A stretch of 64,000 bases of DNA, taken from positions 496,001-560,000 of the forward strand of contig JANQQL010000025.1 in assembly GCA_028289345.1 (NCBI GenBank). The letters are read 5' to 3'. Origin of the DNA: Planctomycetota bacterium (GTDB lineage Bacteria; Planctomycetota; B15-G4; SIAN01). The position numbers were made by a program, and so were the translations under genes. Below, one piece after another: positions 60,662-64,000 of the stretch. The first letter of the stretch is position 1; the number at the start of each line of letters is the position of its first letter. The notes under the pieces are model-generated. The model ran no database searches, was not told where the DNA came from, and saw nothing but the letters and a program-made list of their open reading frames with translations.

Positions 60662-62029
60662 ATGCTCTTGGCGACACTTCTTCTGGGATCCCTTTCCCCG
60701 AACATCCTCTGGATCTCCATGGATGACGTCGGCAACGACGCCCTCGCCGTGTATGGCGAAGGAGATCCGGAGACCCAACCTCGCACCCCTCAGCTGGATT
60801 TGCTGGCCACTCGTGCGATGCGCTTCACCAACTGCTACTCCTACCCCAGTTGCAAGCCGACTCGCTCCACCTGGATGACTGGACGCTACGGGTATCGCAC
60901 TGGCTTCGGCGTGACCAAAGACTCTCGCAGCCTCATCTTGGCGCAGCGGGAGCTGACCATCGCCGAGGTGCTTCAGCAATCCGGATACACGACGGCCTAT
61001 ACCGGCAAGTGGGGATTGGGAGTGATCAGCGAGGATCCTCGCAACGATCCGTTTCCTGATCCGTTGAGCCATGGTTTCGACTTCATCGCGGCTCACTTCG
61101 GCAACTTGGTGGACTTCTTTCAGGAAAACGTTTGGGTCGGGACCTCGACGTCCTTGGAGCCAATGGCTCCCGGTTACATGACGACACGGACTGCCGAAGA
61201 CACCATCGTTGCGATCAAGACCTTGCCAGAACCGTGGTTCGTGATGGCGAACTTTCACTCGGCCCACGAGCCGGTGCACGCGCCACCACCGCACTTGCAC
61301 TCCGTCGATGACTTGAGCTCAGATCGACAGAAGTTCCGCGCCATGGTGGAAGCCATGGACACGGAAATGGGGAGGGTTCTCGAGGCGGTGGACGACTCCA
61401 ATACCTACGTGTTCGTCGTTGGGGACAACGGAACCAAGAGGAATTACGCCTCGATTGATGGAACGGGATGGAAGGGGACCCTCGGGGAAGGGGGCGTGAA
61501 TGTCCCGTTGCTGGTTTCCGGTCCAACCGTCAAGGCCGGGACGGTCTCGGATGCTTTGGTCAGTACCGTGGACTTCTTCTCGACGGCACGGGAGCTGGGC
61601 TCTTCAGTGCGGCTGCCACCAGATCTCGTGATCGACTCGGTCTCGTTCCTCCCCATCTTGGAGGGGAGAAAAGACTCGGTTCGCGAGTTCGTCCTGGCCG
61701 AGCGCTTCGGCCCGGGAAGCGGGCCCCCCTATGATTTCGTGCAGCGAATGGCCCGCTACGGTCGTTTCAAAGTGTTCCGAAGGATCGCGATGACGGATCG
61801 GGATTCCTTCTTCGACGTGACGGCTCAGCCAGGCCTGGACGGCCCGGAGATCGAGCTGACCAGCGCCTCCAACGCGGAACGTGCGGCTTACCGAAAGTTG
61901 CGGGACTACCTGGACTCCCTGCCCGCTCCGTCCGGGGTTCCCGAGCAAGTCTCCCCAAGGGACAATCCCCCGCGGCCAGGTCAGCGCTCCCGCACCTGGC
62001 CAGCGTCCTCTCCCGTCACTCGAAGATGA
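60662..62029 (+). CDS. Exported type I sulfatase
   Basis: This 455-residue alkaline-phosphatase-fold sulfatase has a short signal sequence (residues 1-13) and metal ligands in SMDDVGND. The formylglycine motif C-K-P-T-R at 64-68 has Cys64 to be oxidised (canonical C-x-P-S-R has Ser, here Thr). GYTTAYTGKWGLG follows, and then FVVGDNGTKRN. The third ligand region, NFHSAHEPVHAP, is also present. The fold predicts hydrolysis of sulfate esters, probably on algal polysaccharides. An upstream GTG at 60623 would add 13 residues. Its last 14 bases overlap the end of cstA on the other strand. No maturase gene is in the window. Confidence 0.9.
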   Translation: MLLATLLLGSLSPNILWISMDDVGNDALAVYGEGDPETQPRTPQLDLLATRAMRFTNCYSYPSCKPTRSTWMTGRYGYRTGFGVTKDSRSLILAQRELTIAEVLQQSGYTTAYTGKWGLGVISEDPRNDPFPDPLSHGFDFIAAHFGNLVDFFQENVWVGTSTSLEPMAPGYMTTRTAEDTIVAIKTLPEPWFVMANFHSAHEPVHAPPPHLHSVDDLSSDRQKFRAMVEAMDTEMGRVLEAVDDSNTYVFVVGDNGTKRNYASIDGTGWKGTLGEGGVNVPLLVSGPTVKAGTVSDALVSTVDFFSTARELGSSVRLPPDLVIDSVSFLPILEGRKDSVREFVLAERFGPGSGPPYDFVQRMARYGRFKVFRRIAMTDRDSFFDVTAQPGLDGPEIELTSASNAERAAYRKLRDYLDSLPAPSGVPEQVSPRDNPPRPGQRSRTWPASSPVTRR

Positions 62030-63782
62030 GTGGAGAGGTTTCTCTGCGATCGGAGCGGAGGACGCGACGCAAGGTAAGCAGGGATTCCACCACCAACCAC
62101 AGCCCGAGGACGAGCAACAGCCCCCCCACGATCAAGAGTGGCCACGGTACGGGCATGATCACGCCCGCGACGTTCTTCTCTGCGAACGTCCAGTCGTGGG
62201 AGAACGTGCCCAGGTTGGTCACCATCGCCGTAAGGGTGCTGACCAGCATGAAGACCATCGGGAGCGCGGTGAACCACGGGTTCTTCTTGCGCTGCAAGAG
62301 ATAGACCGTGACGGTGAAGAGAGTCAGTCCGGCAAGAAGTTGGTTGGTGGTGCCGAACAGGGCCCACAGGGCCAGCGCCGCGGGTCGTCCTCCGATCTCG
62401 TAGAACGCGAAGAAGGCGATCGCTCCGCAGGCGAGCCCCGAAGACAGGTAGCGATTGCCAAGCCCCGGCAATCGGAACGTCGTCCCGATCTCTTCGATGT
62501 TGAAGCGCAGCAAGCGGGTGGCGGAGTCCAGGGTCGTCAGGGCGAACGACACGACGACCATGGCAATCAGCGAAGCGGTGATGTCTTCGGGGAGGCCGAG
62601 GTGCTGCGCGAAGGAGGTCGTGCCGCGAATGAACGCGTCGATTTTGACGGTGAGGCCCTGGACCGATGCCCAGCTTCGGTAGGTGCCGTGCCACACCTCT
62701 TCGGAGGCGAAGCCAGCCGTGCACGCCAAGGTGGCTAACAGGGCGAGAAGGCTCTCGCCGATCATGCCGCCATAGGCGACGGGCACGGCGTGAGTTTCCC
62801 GGTCGAGTTGTTTCGCGGTTGTGCCGGAACTGACGAGCCCGTGAAACCCACTGGCCGCGCCACACGCGATCACAATGAACACGAACGGAAGCAGCGGCGG
62901 AGCTCCTTCGGGGCTTGTTTCCAGTGGCGGAGCGACGAACTCGGGCTGCCCGACAAAAAGGCCTCCGTAGGCGAGCAATAGTCCCAAGTACAGCAGGAGC
63001 GAGTTCAGGAAGTCGCGAGACTGCAGCAAAGCCCACACTGGCAAGACCGACGCGACAAAGGCGTAGCCGAGCAAGTACAGCGTCCAACGAGTCGGTCCCG
63101 GCCAGAGCTCACCTGGCAGGCCGATTGTCGGGAGTTCTTTGCCAGCCCAAATCGCTACCAGCAGCAAAGTGAAACCGACCAAGGTGACCGGCAGCAGCGA
63201 AACTCCCTTGCGGTGCATCAAGATCCCGGCAATGAAGGCCAGGATCATCAGCACCCCGGAAGGGAGCACCGCTTGGGGATAGCCGGGGCGACCCGGCGCC
63301 AACTCCAAGGAGAACAGGCGCGCGATCACGAACACGAAGACTCCCATGGCGAGGGAGACTCCAAAGAAGATGATCAGGTGGAACAGGCTGCACGCTCGTT
63401 TTCCGATGACTCCTTCTGCGACTTTGCCGATCGACATTCCGCGCGCCCGCACCGAGACCACCAGCGCGGAGAAGTCGTGCACACATCCGACCAGGACAGC
63501 TCCGAGCACGACCCACAGGAGTGCTGGCACCCATCCCCAAATGACCGCCACTGCAGGACCCAGCATCGGCGCCAGGCCGGTGATCGAGGCGTAGTGATGT
63601 CCGAACAGGACCGCCGGCTTGGTCGGGATGTAGTCGACGTCGTCTCGAAGCGTGTGAGCCGGAGTCTTGCGGTCCGGATCTAGCTGAAACACCCGACGGC
63701 TGAGGTGCCGCGCGTAGAAACGGTAAGCGAGAATGTAGAGAGCGATGCCCGCGACGGCTGCGATCGCAGCGTTCAACGGCAA
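62016..63782 (-). CDS. cstA: Carbon starvation protein CstA (pyruvate/peptide transporter)
   Basis: CstA-family proteins take up pyruvate or peptides in starvation. The 588-residue protein has about 16 hydrophobic segments. The family N-terminus is IAALYILAYRFYARHLSRRV-like. DYIPTKPAVLFGHHYASITG with its conserved double His follows, then GLAPMLGPAVAVIWGW and VHDFSALVVSVRARGMSIG. GFHGLVSSGTTAKQLDRETH lies further on. The start appears to be TTG at 63782, directly after the stop of the upstream gene. The usual small partner (YbdD/YjiX type) is not seen. Confidence 0.93.
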   Translation of the reverse strand: MPLNAAIAAVAGIALYILAYRFYARHLSRRVFQLDPDRKTPAHTLRDDVDYIPTKPAVLFGHHYASITGLAPMLGPAVAVIWGWVPALLWVVLGAVLVGCVHDFSALVVSVRARGMSIGKVAEGVIGKRACSLFHLIIFFGVSLAMGVFVFVIARLFSLELAPGRPGYPQAVLPSGVLMILAFIAGILMHRKGVSLLPVTLVGFTLLLVAIWAGKELPTIGLPGELWPGPTRWTLYLLGYAFVASVLPVWALLQSRDFLNSLLLYLGLLLAYGGLFVGQPEFVAPPLETSPEGAPPLLPFVFIVIACGAASGFHGLVSSGTTAKQLDRETHAVPVAYGGMIGESLLALLATLACTAGFASEEVWHGTYRSWASVQGLTVKIDAFIRGTTSFAQHLGLPEDITASLIAMVVVSFALTTLDSATRLLRFNIEEIGTTFRLPGLGNRYLSSGLACGAIAFFAFYEIGGRPAALALWALFGTTNQLLAGLTLFTVTVYLLQRKKNPWFTALPMVFMLVSTLTAMVTNLGTFSHDWTFAEKNVAGVIMPVPWPLLIVGGLLLVLGLWLVVESLLTLRRVLRSDRRETSPLIFE

Positions 63783-63783
63783 A

Positions 63784-64000
63784 TCAGCCCATGGAATTGG
63801 AGCGGACGAAGCGACAGGCGCGACGCAGCCACGGCAGGGCTTGGTTCAGGTCGCGAGGAGTCTCCAGCGGCAGCTCGACCAAGTCGTCCAAGCTCTCTTC
63901 GTCCTTGTCCGGGCCGTAGGCGCGAGAATCACGCACCTTCAGGGCGTCCTCTCGCTGCCGGGGGTGCAGCTTGACCACGACCCCGTTCTTGGTAAGGAAG
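63784..64000 (-). CDS. C-terminal end of an unidentified protein
   Basis: Only the last 71 residues are in the window, from FLTKNGVVVKLHPRQREDALKVRD to the end RRACRFVRSNSMG. The sequence is hydrophilic and charged; no motif is recognised. The frame is open at the right edge, so the gene starts beyond it. Its stop is one base before the TTG start of cstA, suggesting one transcript. Confidence 0.6.
   Translation of the reverse strand, partial: FLTKNGVVVKLHPRQREDALKVRDSRAYGPDKDEESLDDLVELPLETPRDLNQALPWLRRACRFVRSNSMG

Noticed and set aside
62016-62029. Overlap of the sulfatase and cstA 3' ends
   Set aside because: A 14-base overlap of convergent genes is common in compact genomes and needs no special explanation.

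Overview
The window is high-GC, gene-dense bacterial DNA carrying about 52 genes. It has no tRNA, rRNA, CRISPR array, insertion sequence or phage gene that I can recognise, and it reads as ordinary chromosome. A diderm (LPS- and lipoprotein-making) bacterium is indicated by lptB, lgt, a signal peptidase and an RseB-like periplasmic sensor. The best guess is the phylum Planctomycetota, probably one of its deep marine lineages. The reasons are a sigma factor fused through a membrane helix to carboxypeptidase-regulatory-like modules, a FliA/WhiG-type sigma factor without flagellar neighbours, an FHA-TM-vWA protein, a signal peptidase I with a large inserted domain, a sulfatase, a beta-helix surface protein and a kinase-TPR-GAF-sigma54-activator giant. 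That assignment is inference from gene content only.

Layout. 1-10.9 kb: a DUF5694 fragment, a methyltransferase, lgt with an AftB-like membrane glycosyltransferase, an alkaline-phosphatase-superfamily ectoenzyme, a POTRA/HEAT exported protein, a kinase-phospholyase fusion resembling the hydroxylysine degradation enzymes, and rluB. 11-18 kb: manA, an exported protein with a very acidic tryptophan-studded tail, rsmD, dapA and the FHA-vWA membrane protein. 18-27.6 kb is a signalling block: a calcium-repeat exported protein, an ECF sigma / anti-sigma / RseB-like lipoprotein trio joined by 4-base overlaps, and a 1,692-residue kinase-sigma54 activator. 27.6-34.2 kb: coaB, coaC, prfB (with the RF2 programmed frameshift), purH, an OPT transporter and a small membrane protein. 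34.2-43.9 kb, minus strand: birA, rph, rdgB, lepA, lepB, lptB, a response regulator with HD-GYP output, etfB and etfA; rdgB-lepA-lepB-lptB overlap one another. 44-51.8 kb: the membrane-bound sigma fusion, a beta-helix protein, the FliA/WhiG-like sigma gene with an elaborate upstream region, about 0.8 kb without a convincing gene, a hypothetical gene and apt. 52-64 kb: a PqqD-like/MEMO fusion overlapping pyrK, a SEC-C protein, an MMPL/RND exporter probably starting at CTG, fcl and gmd (GDP-fucose), a family 2 glycosyltransferase, a sulfatase and cstA.

Themes. Envelope biogenesis (lgt, lepB, lptB, GT-C and GT2 glycosyltransferases, manA-gmd-fcl giving GDP-mannose to GDP-fucose, RND exporter) and signalling across the envelope dominate. 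Three separate sigma-factor genes and one sigma54 activator lie within 30 kb. Start codons were chosen by Shine-Dalgarno match and family alignment from memory, and several are GTG, TTG or probably CTG. All function calls come from reading the translated sequence by eye; no database search was run.
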